Assembly (NCBI GenBank): GCA_964536135.1
Contig: CAZHVM010000005.1
Location: forward strand, 1 to 52,027
Direction: 5' to 3'
Length of the DNA stretch: 52,027 nucleotides
DNA from: JAKPKF01 sp964536135
GTDB taxonomy: Bacteria; Patescibacteriota; Dojkabacteria; SC72
In this document: piece by piece, positions 34,828 through 42,351 of the stretch
Layout: every line of letters begins with the position of its first letter
Numbering within the stretch: the stretch's first letter is position 1
Made by a program: the position numbers and the translations under genes
Notes under the pieces: model-generated
Databases searched by the model: none
Told to the model about the DNA's origin: nothing
The model's input: the letters and a program-made list of their open reading frames with translations, nothing else

Positions 34828-34830
34828 ACC

Positions 34831-35835
34831 CTATTTTACTTTGGAGAGAACCTCTTTAACAATCTTCTCTCTCAATTTAGTATCTTTCTTTAAAACTTCA
34901 ATTGTAGCTTCTCTTCCCTGTCCTAATTGTTCATCACCATATTTAAACCATGCTCCAGACTTATCTACTACAGCTAAGTCAGTTGCAGCATCTAAGATAC
35001 TACTTTCGCGGTCTATACCCATAGGGTAGATCATGTTGAAGGTAGCTTCTTTAAATGGAGGAGCCACTTTGTTTTTAACAATCTTTACTTTTCTAGAGTG
35101 TCCAATTACCTGACCATCTTTTACAATCTTGTCTTTCTGTCTAATGTCCATACGAATGGAAGCATAGAATTTGAGTGCATTTCCACCAGTTGTTGTTTCT
35201 GGATTTCCAAACATAATTCCAATCTTCATTCTCAATTGGTTCAGGAAGATAATTGTAGTACCTGTTTTACCAGCAATGGCAGTAAGTTTTCTGAGTGCTT
35301 GAGACATTAGTCTCGCCTGCAACCCCATATGACTATCCCCCATTTCTCCCTCAATCTCAGCTCTTGGAGTAAGTGCCGCAACTGAGTCCACAACGATAAC
35401 TCCAAATGCAGCAGATCTTACTAAAGTTTCTAGAATTTCTAATGCTTGCTCTCCAAAGTCTGGTTGAGAGATATACAGATTGTCGATATCTAACCCGATA
35501 TTTTTTGCATATGTCGGGTCAAAAGCATGCTCTGCATCGATAAAGGCAACAGCATCGCCTTTCTTCTGTGCTTCTGTAAGGATATGTATTGCTAATGTTG
35601 TTTTACCAGATGACTCTGGACCATATATCTCAATGATTCTTCCTTTTGGGATACCTCCTACACCAAGTGCAATATCTAAAGAGAGTGCACCTGTAGGAAT
35701 AACCTCTACTTTAACCTTCTCTTGACTGCCAAGTCGCATAATTGAACCTTTACCAAATTGCTTCTCTATCTGAGATACTGCCATTTCAATTGCCTTACCT
35801 TTTGGATCAATAACTTTTTTTACTGTTTCTGTCAT
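34831..35835 (-). CDS. recA: Recombinase RecA
   Basis: A 334-residue strand-exchange ATPase. Walker A GPESSGKTT is at residues 72-80, Walker B VIVVDSVAAL follows, and the DNA-binding L1/L2 regions are visible (EIEGEMGDSHMGLQARLMSQ; FGNPETTTGGNALKFY). The acidic C-terminal tail of E. coli RecA is missing, as in many short RecAs. It is the first gene of recA-recX-recJ and has its own promoter with an inverted repeat. Confidence 0.98.
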   Translation of the reverse strand: MTETVKKVIDPKGKAIEMAVSQIEKQFGKGSIMRLGSQEKVKVEVIPTGALSLDIALGVGGIPKGRIIEIYGPESSGKTTLAIHILTEAQKKGDAVAFIDAEHAFDPTYAKNIGLDIDNLYISQPDFGEQALEILETLVRSAAFGVIVVDSVAALTPRAEIEGEMGDSHMGLQARLMSQALRKLTAIAGKTGTTIIFLNQLRMKIGIMFGNPETTTGGNALKFYASIRMDIRQKDKIVKDGQVIGHSRKVKIVKNKVAPPFKEATFNMIYPMGIDRESSILDAATDLAVVDKSGAWFKYGDEQLGQGREATIEVLKKDTKLREKIVKEVLSKVK

Positions 35836-35869
35836 TTGTAGTAAATTACTATGAATTTAAAGATACTTC

Positions 35870-35898
35870 AGGATAACAAAGTATCCGGGTACAGTCAA
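35870..35898 (-). promoter_or_regulatory. recA promoter with inverted repeat
   Basis: On the minus strand TTGACT (35898-35893), a 17-nt spacer and TATCCT (35875-35870). The inverted repeat GGATA-N6-TATCC (35871-35886) covers the -10 box and half of the spacer, a typical repressor position. It is not a known LexA box; an SOS-type operator is inference. Confidence 0.6.
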
Positions 35899-35935
35899 AG
35901 TAGTAAAAGAAAGATTTAATTAACCGATAATATTT

Positions 35936-36523
35936 TTATATTTTTTCTTTAAGAATTTTCTCTAAATTTTCTATACATGCATTTCTCAAAATTTCATCCT
36001 CTCGAATGTATCTTGCAATCTCAATTTGAACAGATGGAACTCGCAATTTTGAGGCAACATATTCCCCCAATGTTTCCTGATCGTTATCTAGAAATCTGAA
36101 GATATATATACTGGCACCTTTTAATTCACCTCTATTTAAACCTTCAGAGATACTCTGAGCAAATGCCATAGATCTGTCAAACCTTGTAGGATAGTAGATA
36201 CCAATATCGTAACCCCCACCGTCTCGCAGTCCATGAATATCTATGAAGTGTTTAAACTTCCCCTCCCTTAAAATTTCTCTAACCCTCTGTTTGTATGGAT
36301 TATTTTTTTCTTTGTGAAAGTTTGGATCGTAGTTGGTCTCACTAGATTGGATTATTCCGAAACAATTAATATCTTTGCATACACTCTGAACAATAGTATC
36401 TGTACATGCTTCTCCACCTTTGTAAGAGCCAGAAAGAGAGGGCCTCTTGTGTGAGTATGTGTGAGGTGCAGAAAGTAGTATCGGGAGTTTCCCTTCAATT
36501 ATTTTTACATCGGCAGTATCCAT
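35936..36523 (-). CDS. N-formylglutamate-amidohydrolase-like protein
   Basis: About 195 residues from ATG 36523; the frame continues up to 36562, but the later ATG is preceded by a TATA-like box. Patterns fit the FGase/zinc-carboxypeptidase-like superfamily: LLSAPHTYSHKRP with a metal His, then FIDIHGLRDGGGYDIGIYY and a later VQIEIARY with Glu and Arg. The family hydrolyses N-formylglutamate or similar amides. Sequence divergence leaves the substrate uncertain. It is divergent from the DUF5684 gene. Confidence 0.65.
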   Translation of the reverse strand: MDTADVKIIEGKLPILLSAPHTYSHKRPSLSGSYKGGEACTDTIVQSVCKDINCFGIIQSSETNYDPNFHKEKNNPYKQRVREILREGKFKHFIDIHGLRDGGGYDIGIYYPTRFDRSMAFAQSISEGLNRGELKGASIYIFRFLDNDQETLGEYVASKLRVPSVQIEIARYIREDEILRNACIENLEKILKEKI

Positions 36524-36610
36524 GATATATAAAGTAACATATATTTTCTCTGTTGACCACATACTGTAGTTGTGTAAAAATGGATATATATAAATTTTTA
36601 TTTATTTTAA

Positions 36611-37192
36611 ATGAGAAGATTTATTTATGGAGCAATACTCTCGCTATTGCTTCTACTTCCTTTAGCAGGAATTACAGCTCCTGTATTAGCCCAAACAGAA
36701 GAAGACGACTATGTCACAACCTCTTTTGAAGATTATGACTGGGACACTGATTATGATTGGGAAGTCTTAAATAAGGATTATGACTACGATGGCCTTACGG
36801 ATCCAAGTATTGGAACAGGCATACTTGCCGCTCTTTTTGGTGGTGTAATGCTTTTTGTCTCAATAATTGGCTCTTTGGCTATGTATATCTACATGGCATT
36901 GACTTTGATGAAAACTGCACAGAAATTGGGAGCTGAAAATGCATGGTATGCTTGGATTCCTATTCTTAATATGATCTTGCTATTCAAACTGGGAGAACAG
37001 AATCCATGGCTCATTCTTCTAATGTTAATCCCTGGTGTCGGTGCCTTGGTAGTTGGAATATTGGCTATAATTGCAACAATGAAAGTCTGCGAAAAGAGAG
37101 GCTACGACAAACTCTTAGGCCTTTTGATGTTAGTTCCAATTGCAAACCTCATTCTTTGGGGAATGCTTGCTTGGGGAAAGAAAACTGCTTAA
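36611..37192 (+). CDS. DUF5684-type exported membrane protein
   Basis: A 193-residue protein. Residues 1-28 are a signal peptide ending in VLAQ, followed by an acidic, Asp- and Tyr-rich stretch (about 29-65). Three or four membrane segments then follow, with AENAWYAWIPILNMILLFKL typical of DUF5684, a family of unknown role common in Patescibacteria. The acidic loop should lie outside the membrane and could bind cations. A hairpin terminator follows. Confidence 0.8.
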   Translation: MRRFIYGAILSLLLLLPLAGITAPVLAQTEEDDYVTTSFEDYDWDTDYDWEVLNKDYDYDGLTDPSIGTGILAALFGGVMLFVSIIGSLAMYIYMALTLMKTAQKLGAENAWYAWIPILNMILLFKLGEQNPWLILLMLIPGVGALVVGILAIIATMKVCEKRGYDKLLGLLMLVPIANLILWGMLAWGKKTA

Positions 37193-37206
37193 TAGTTAAT
37201 ACACAA

Positions 37207-37240
37207 CTGGATAGTGTGCTTTACGCTATCCAGTTTCTTG
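37207..37240 (+). terminator. Terminator after the DUF5684 gene
   Basis: An 8-bp stem CTGGATAG/CTATCCAG with an 11-nt loop is followed by TTTCTTGTT. Confidence 0.72.
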
Positions 37241-37250
37241 TTACATATAT

Positions 37251-38348
37251 ATGAATACAACAGAAGTTCCTTTGTTTGAAAATTTAGGTTTTAACAGTGA
37301 GAGATATATTGAATTACAAAAGGTTGATATTCTCCAACGATTAGAGAAAGTAGCCTACGGTAAGTTGTATCTCGAAGTAGGAGGTAAACTTCTTGAAGAT
37401 CCTCACGCAGCAAGGGTACTTCCTGGTTTTCAATTAGACATTAAGGCAAAGATACTTCAAAGATTAGATACATCTTTTGATATAGTATATTGCCTAATAT
37501 ATGGAGACATAATTAAAAACAGACAATTAAACAACCAAAAAGAGGAATATATAGATTCTGCGATTACAGCAATAAAGAAAATGGAAGAGCTTTTTGCTGT
37601 TAAACCATATGTTGTAATTAACAATATATCAGATGAAAATGATTCTCGCTTTATAGAAGCGAAAAAGAAATTAGAAACAATCTGTGAACATGTATATCTA
37701 AGATACCATATAGATGGATATCCAAATGATACACAAAGGATATTAAGTTCAGATGGGTATGGTAAGGATGAAAATATTCCTGTACAAAGTGAGCTCGTGA
37801 TTGTAACAGGAGCTGCTTCAAATAGTGGAAAGATGTCTACATGTTTTGGGATGATATATTTTGACCATCTAAGAGGATTAAATTCTGGGTATGCAAAGTA
37901 CGAAACATTTCCTGTGTGGAATTTGCCACTTGAGCATCCAATTAATCTAGCCTATGAGGCTGCTACAGCAGATATTGGTGACAGAAACATTATAGATGAG
38001 TACCACCTTAAGGAATACAACGAAGTTTCTGTAAATTACAACCGAGATATAGATGCATTCGTGATTCTTAAAAAACTTGCCTGCGATTTACTACCACCAA
38101 GCAATATGTTAAACAATTACAAATCTCCTACAGATATGGGTATGAACCATGTAAAAGAATCCATTACAAACGATGAGGTTGTATGCGTAGCTTCTCTAAA
38201 CGAAATCAAAAGAAGAGAAGATTGGTACCAAGAGGTAGTAAACAATAGTCTCGGAGACGACAGCTGGGTTAGAGCTTGCCAAGAGCTTGAAAAGAAAGCC
38301 CTTGAATATATTCAAAGCAAGGGATACAACCCTACTCTACATCTTTAA
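37251..38348 (+). CDS. DUF1846-family protein, short form
   Basis: A 365-residue protein matching DUF1846 over most of its length: KLYLEVGGKLLEDPHAARVLPGF near the start, a P-loop-like TGAASNSGKMSTC near residue 190, YAKYETFPVWNLPLEHPINL, YEAATADIGDRNIID and VNYNRDIDAF. The family is usually about 500 residues, so this copy lacks the C-terminal third. The role of DUF1846 is not established as far as I know; the P-loop-like segment suggests nucleotide binding. The ATG lies 7 nt after a TATATA run. It overlaps rmuC by 17 bp tail to tail. Confidence 0.88.
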   Translation: MNTTEVPLFENLGFNSERYIELQKVDILQRLEKVAYGKLYLEVGGKLLEDPHAARVLPGFQLDIKAKILQRLDTSFDIVYCLIYGDIIKNRQLNNQKEEYIDSAITAIKKMEELFAVKPYVVINNISDENDSRFIEAKKKLETICEHVYLRYHIDGYPNDTQRILSSDGYGKDENIPVQSELVIVTGAASNSGKMSTCFGMIYFDHLRGLNSGYAKYETFPVWNLPLEHPINLAYEAATADIGDRNIIDEYHLKEYNEVSVNYNRDIDAFVILKKLACDLLPPSNMLNNYKSPTDMGMNHVKESITNDEVVCVASLNEIKRREDWYQEVVNNSLGDDSWVRACQELEKKALEYIQSKGYNPTLHL

Positions 38349-39456
38349 CAAAATCCAAAATCTTCTGCTCCTCTTCTGGAGTAGCACCTTCCAATTTTAC
38401 TTTGTCTACCCTTCTAACTAACTGGTTAAACCTTGTTGTACTAACAGTATCATACTGTTTTTGCAAAGAGCCAATTCTCTCCCCTATCTTGTAAAAAGAA
38501 TCTGAGAAATTTTCAAACTCTTTTTCAAAAGCCTTAATATTTCCAATAATATTATGAATATTTCCCTGTACCCTGAAATTCTCGTAAGCTTGTTTAATCA
38601 TTCGCAAAATTGCTGTAAAACTAAATGGCCCAGCTAATACAACTTTCTTTGCCATTGCCTCTTGCCATACCTCTGGCATTTTTTCATAGATATAGGAAAA
38701 TATCATTTCATTTGGAATGAAGAGTATTACAAAATCTACTGTTTTGTCCTCAGGATTAATGTAGTCTCTGCTACATACTTGGTTAATTTTCTCTTTAACA
38801 TCTCTTACAAACTGTGTGGTATATTTCTCCTTTGTTTCTTTATCATCTGTTTCAGACATTCTTTGTAGATTATTGTATGGGAATTTAGAATCTACATTAA
38901 TTCTAGTTCTGTCTGGAAGAAAGATTGTAAAGTCTGGTCTAGTTTCTGAGCCTGCTTGTTCTTTGTTAAATTCGTAATCGTTCCCTCTTACAAAACCGGC
39001 CATCTTTAACAAATCATCTGCAACCTGTTCACCGAACTGCCCTCTTAGCTGGTTGTTGGAGAGAACCTTCTTAAGACTTTCAGTATTTACTGAGAGCTGT
39101 TCTGTGACTCTTCTGCTCTCCTCTAGAGAAGTTTTAAGAGAAGAGAATGAATCTATCCTGTCTTTCTCACTCACTTTTACATACTCTTCCAAATTTTTAA
39201 TTAGCCTTCCAATCTCTTCTCGTTTGTTGTCTAAATCTATCCTGTTTTGCTTAGTTTCAGAGCTAAGGGACTCTCTTGCGGTTTTAACAAGGTATTCGTT
39301 TGCTTCCATAAGGGCTTTAGGTACTAATTCTTCTAGCTTTCCTTCTATTGTCTCCGAGAGTTCTTCATTGCTATTGCCTTTTCCCTTATTTACAAAGTAG
39401 AAGATTCCGACACCAAGTAGAATTCCACCGACAAGAGCAAGCATTACATACAACAT
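38332..39456 (-). CDS. rmuC: DNA recombination protein RmuC
   Basis: A 374-residue protein. One N-terminal membrane segment (about 3-23) is followed by coiled coil (about 30-135) and the RmuC nuclease-like domain: LRGQFGEQVADDLLKMAGF, RPDFTIFLPDRTRINVDSKF (with the D-x-K nuclease-like pattern) and FIPNEMIFSYIYE. RmuC limits rearrangements at inverted repeats in E. coli; its activity is not well defined. Divergent from the flippase gene. Confidence 0.92.
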   Translation of the reverse strand: MLYVMLALVGGILLGVGIFYFVNKGKGNSNEELSETIEGKLEELVPKALMEANEYLVKTARESLSSETKQNRIDLDNKREEIGRLIKNLEEYVKVSEKDRIDSFSSLKTSLEESRRVTEQLSVNTESLKKVLSNNQLRGQFGEQVADDLLKMAGFVRGNDYEFNKEQAGSETRPDFTIFLPDRTRINVDSKFPYNNLQRMSETDDKETKEKYTTQFVRDVKEKINQVCSRDYINPEDKTVDFVILFIPNEMIFSYIYEKMPEVWQEAMAKKVVLAGPFSFTAILRMIKQAYENFRVQGNIHNIIGNIKAFEKEFENFSDSFYKIGERIGSLQKQYDTVSTTRFNQLVRRVDKVKLEGATPEEEQKILDFVKDVE

Positions 39457-39519
39457 AAATGGAAGATTTCTTTAATTTAGAGTATTCTAATTATATATAA
39501 CTTGAGGTATAGTTCCAAG

Positions 39520-40737
39520 ATGATAAAGAATATCCTAACTGGTAACTCACTTTTCATAAAGAATTTACTTTTTACCTCTGTATTTGGTGGTCTGATTGGA
39601 TTACTAAACTATTTTTTCAATATCTTTGTAGCTAGGTTTACCACCATGGAGATATTTGGTATCTACAGTGCTGTTTTAGGAATAATATATCTAATTCAGA
39701 TACCTGCGACCTCCATACAGGCCCTTATTACAAAGACTATTGCAAAAAACAAATCATTTAATCTTAATTCCTACAAATGGAATATTCTTCTTCAATTCAC
39801 TGTCTTAGGTATTGTATTTGGAGGCATATTTCTTCTTTTTAAAGATAGTATTTCAAACATTGCAACGATTCCGTCTGGTTTAATAATTTATTTAGCAATC
39901 ACGCTTGTTCTCGCATTTGTTAGTCCCATTTCTAAAGGTTTATTGCTTGGGAAAGAGAGGATCGTTACAGTAAATCTTTTGTTACTGTTTGAAACAATTT
40001 TGAGATTTGGTATTGGGTATTTTGCAATTAAAACAAATACTACTTTACCATTTCTTATTCTTTCTTGTGCTATTCCTTCTGTAATCACTACACTGGCTAC
40101 TCTACCTTTCATCAATTTGAAAGGAAATGGAGAGAAGAAAAATATCCAGACAGATTTTAAAGAATTGTTTTTAGCTACAGTAAGTTTTCTTCTTCTTACA
40201 ATTCCCTACACTCTAGATTTAATTCTTGTAAATCCAGAGTTTAGAGCAGAGTATTCTGGTATGTCTCTTTTGGGTAAACTTGTATATTTTGCAGCGATAA
40301 CGATTGCTTCTGTTATGTTTGCTAGGATTAGTAATTTAACTAGGAGAACAGAGATTACTAAGTCTTTACTGGTTGCTCTTTCTCTTTCAGTAATTATTGG
40401 GCTTGGTACAACTGGTGTGTTGGTAGGGTTTAAGGATACAATAATATCTCTTTCAATTGGAGATAAGTATCTTTCTGTAGCACCTTATCTTTGGATATTT
40501 GGTTTGTGTATGACAGGGTATGCATTAGTATATATGATTGCGAATTATTTCATAACACAGAGGTATTATATCTACATTATTGTTTTACTTGCATGTGCTT
40601 TACTTCAGGTATATTTGTTTAGTGTTAGAAATGAGAGTTTGGAAATGGTCATAGTTAACCAGGTTGTTGTATATCTAGTATTAACAATGGGGACTTTTGG
40701 TATGTTAATTCTAAATTTTAGGAAGAAAATAAATTAA
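39520..40737 (+). CDS. Polysaccharide flippase (Wzx/MurJ-like MOP superfamily)
   Basis: About 405 residues from ATG 39520, which has GAGGT 11-15 nt upstream; the frame is open from a TTG at 39502. Around twelve hydrophobic segments cover the protein, beginning SVFGGLIGLLNYFFNIFVAR and ARFTTMEIFGIYSAVLG, the typical opening of polysaccharide-biosynthesis flippases. It should move lipid-linked oligosaccharide outward across the membrane. Along with uppP and the GT4 and FkbM genes it points to a surface glycan. Confidence 0.86.
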   Translation: MIKNILTGNSLFIKNLLFTSVFGGLIGLLNYFFNIFVARFTTMEIFGIYSAVLGIIYLIQIPATSIQALITKTIAKNKSFNLNSYKWNILLQFTVLGIVFGGIFLLFKDSISNIATIPSGLIIYLAITLVLAFVSPISKGLLLGKERIVTVNLLLLFETILRFGIGYFAIKTNTTLPFLILSCAIPSVITTLATLPFINLKGNGEKKNIQTDFKELFLATVSFLLLTIPYTLDLILVNPEFRAEYSGMSLLGKLVYFAAITIASVMFARISNLTRRTEITKSLLVALSLSVIIGLGTTGVLVGFKDTIISLSIGDKYLSVAPYLWIFGLCMTGYALVYMIANYFITQRYYIYIIVLLACALLQVYLFSVRNESLEMVIVNQVVVYLVLTMGTFGMLILNFRKKIN

Positions 40738-40749
40738 TCAAAAATAATT

Positions 40750-41206
40750 ATGGATACTAAAGAACTAAAAGCATTTATTTTAGAAGCAAGTAAGAATACA
40801 TATGCTTCAGAGGATCCTAATATCAAAGTTAAACAACCGGATGGCTCTACTACAATCGTATATGAAAAAGATAAATGGAAATATCATGATAACTATTTTG
40901 GTGGAGAGCCTTTCGGAGGTAGAGAGGTCGTATTTTTTTCAAGACAAACCCGTTTGGATGATGGTTTATTATGGTAGTGTAGTAGTTGAAACGATTGTAC
41001 CAGATGAGTTGTATAAGGTTCTAACAAAGGCATTAAGAAATGCTCCTGCGGATATGCCATATAGAGGACCAAAGGAATTAGTAGATGGAGATTTTACATA
41101 TAATAATGATTTGGAAGGAGATGTAGAAAGATTCTCTGGAGAAGAGAGAATATACAAAGATAATATCCTACTCTATACTGCGAAGTATGTTGGGGGTGTT
41201 TTGTAA
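40750..41206 (+). pseudogene. DUF5680-domain gene with a +1 frameshift in a T7 run
   Basis: The first 60 codons read KELKAFILEASKNTYASED ... YHDNYFGGEPFGG, the start of DUF5680. After a run of seven Ts (40933-40939) the frame hits a stop at 40977, but the next frame continues the same domain: DKPVWMMVYYGSVV, ADMPYRGPKELVDGDFTY and VERFSGEERIY. Removing one T gives a continuous 151-residue protein ending at 41206. So the gene is either a sequencing error, a recent mutation or a slippage-expressed gene. DUF5680 has no known function. Confidence 0.85.
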
Positions 41207-41275
41207 GAGGAGAAATAATTGGACTTTTTAATCGAAAAATATATCAGATAATTTAATTACAGCTTTTTCTAGATA

Positions 41276-41752
41276 ATGATCATAAACTACTCAGATGAGA
41301 AAGTCCTTAAAGGCAAGAAATCTATATTCTTAGCAGGGCCCACCTCCCGAACAGCAGATATTGTTTCCTGGAGGAAAGAAGCCTGTAAGAAGTTGAAAGA
41401 TTTTGGTTTTGACGGAATTGTATATGTCCCAGAATTCTCAACGGGAGAAATAAGGGGAAATTATGATGATCAAGCTATGTGGGAAAGAGAGGCACTAACT
41501 ATTTCCACAGTAATACTTTTTTGGATTCCTAGAAGTCTTCCTGATATGCCTGCTTTTACAACAAATGTTGAGTTTGGATACTGGTTACATACAAAAAAGG
41601 TTATCTATGGAAGACCAGAGAATGCAGTTAAGACTAAATATCTTGATTGGTTATATGAAATCGATTATGGTTTAGATCCGATTAATAACCTTGATGAATT
41701 GTTAAGCAAAGCGGTAAAAATGGTGGACGAAATTATGGATCATAGACATTAA
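41276..41752 (+). CDS. Nucleoside 2-deoxyribosyltransferase-like protein
   Basis: A 158-residue protein of the Nuc_deoxyri_tr2 type: SIFLAGPTSRTADIVSWRKE, VYVPEF, QAMWEREALTISTVILFWIP and TTNVEFGYWLHTKKVIYG. The W-E-x2-A-L and N-V-E-F-G segments hold the acids that bind the deoxyribose in this family. The enzymes swap or hydrolyse nucleobases of deoxynucleosides or their monophosphates, so salvage or nucleotide cleaning is likely. A MazG-like gene follows on the other strand. Confidence 0.84.
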   Translation: MIINYSDEKVLKGKKSIFLAGPTSRTADIVSWRKEACKKLKDFGFDGIVYVPEFSTGEIRGNYDDQAMWEREALTISTVILFWIPRSLPDMPAFTTNVEFGYWLHTKKVIYGRPENAVKTKYLDWLYEIDYGLDPINNLDELLSKAVKMVDEIMDHRH

Positions 41753-41765
41753 GATAGACCTATCG

Positions 41766-42041
41766 TTATTTGCTTATTTTCTTAATAGTATTGTTTACCC
41801 ATTTCTCTGGATCAATACCAGTTTTATTACAAAATGCAAAAATGAGAGTTAATAAATCTCCGATTTCCTCTGGTATCGTACCTCTACCACCAACACTTTT
41901 CTTATATCCTGGATGCTCTGCTAGAAATCTCCCCGCTATCTCCCCCAACTCTTCTTGCATGGCTATCAACAACAACTCAGGAGCCGTATCCCAACCATTA
42001 TCTTTATACATCTTCTGAACTTTTTCTTGTAATTCCTTCAT
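41766..42041 (-). CDS. MazG-like nucleotide pyrophosphohydrolase
   Basis: A 91-residue all-alpha NTP-PPase. The Mg-binding acids appear in MQEELGEIAGRF and in PEEIGDLLTLIFAF, the E-x2-E ... E-x2-D pattern of MazG-type enzymes. Such short forms act as dimers on non-canonical or excess NTPs, and are also used as phage-response or nucleotide-cleaning enzymes. Placed next to the deoxyribosyltransferase-like gene in convergent orientation. Confidence 0.87.
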   Translation of the reverse strand: MKELQEKVQKMYKDNGWDTAPELLLIAMQEELGEIAGRFLAEHPGYKKSVGGRGTIPEEIGDLLTLIFAFCNKTGIDPEKWVNNTIKKISK

Positions 42042-42061
42042 TTCTAATAATTATATCAAAT

Positions 42062-42135
42062 TGGACGATATTGGTATCGAACTAATGACCTTCGCAATGT
42101 GAATGCGATGCTCTAACCAGCTGAGCTAATCGTCC
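42062..42135 (-). tRNA. tRNA-Val(CAC)
   Basis: A 74-nt cloverleaf: acceptor GGACGAT/ATCGTCC, D-arm GCTC...GAGC, anticodon stem TCGCA/TGCGA with loop TTCACAT giving CAC. The T-arm has one A-C mismatch (ATTAG/CCAAT). The discriminator is A and no CCA is encoded. Confidence 0.92.
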
Positions 42136-42141
42136 ATATTA

Positions 42142-42330
42142 CTATTGGGGAGTTTTATCACCATCATCATTACCACTTTTTGGTGCTCTAACTGCATACA
42201 TCATTACAAAAAATATTACTAATACTATTGGTAACCCTATACCTACCAACAAACTCTTAGTAACAATACCACCTAATATACCAAGAATTATACTACCACC
42301 AATTACAACAAACACCTTATTAAGATTCAT
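42142..42330 (-). CDS. Small two-span membrane protein
   Basis: About 62 residues from ATG 42330 (MNLNKVF); the frame opens earlier at 42348, but a TATATT box lies between. Two hydrophobic segments (VFVVIGGSIILGILGGIV and LLVGIGLPIVLVIFFVMMYA) are followed by a short acidic tail. No family recognised. It sits 4 nt after the stop of the giant surface protein gene and may be co-transcribed. Confidence 0.6.
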   Translation of the reverse strand: MNLNKVFVVIGGSIILGILGGIVTKSLLVGIGLPIVLVIFFVMMYAVRAPKSGNDDGDKTPQ

Positions 42331-42351
42331 AGTAATAATATAGCACAAAAT

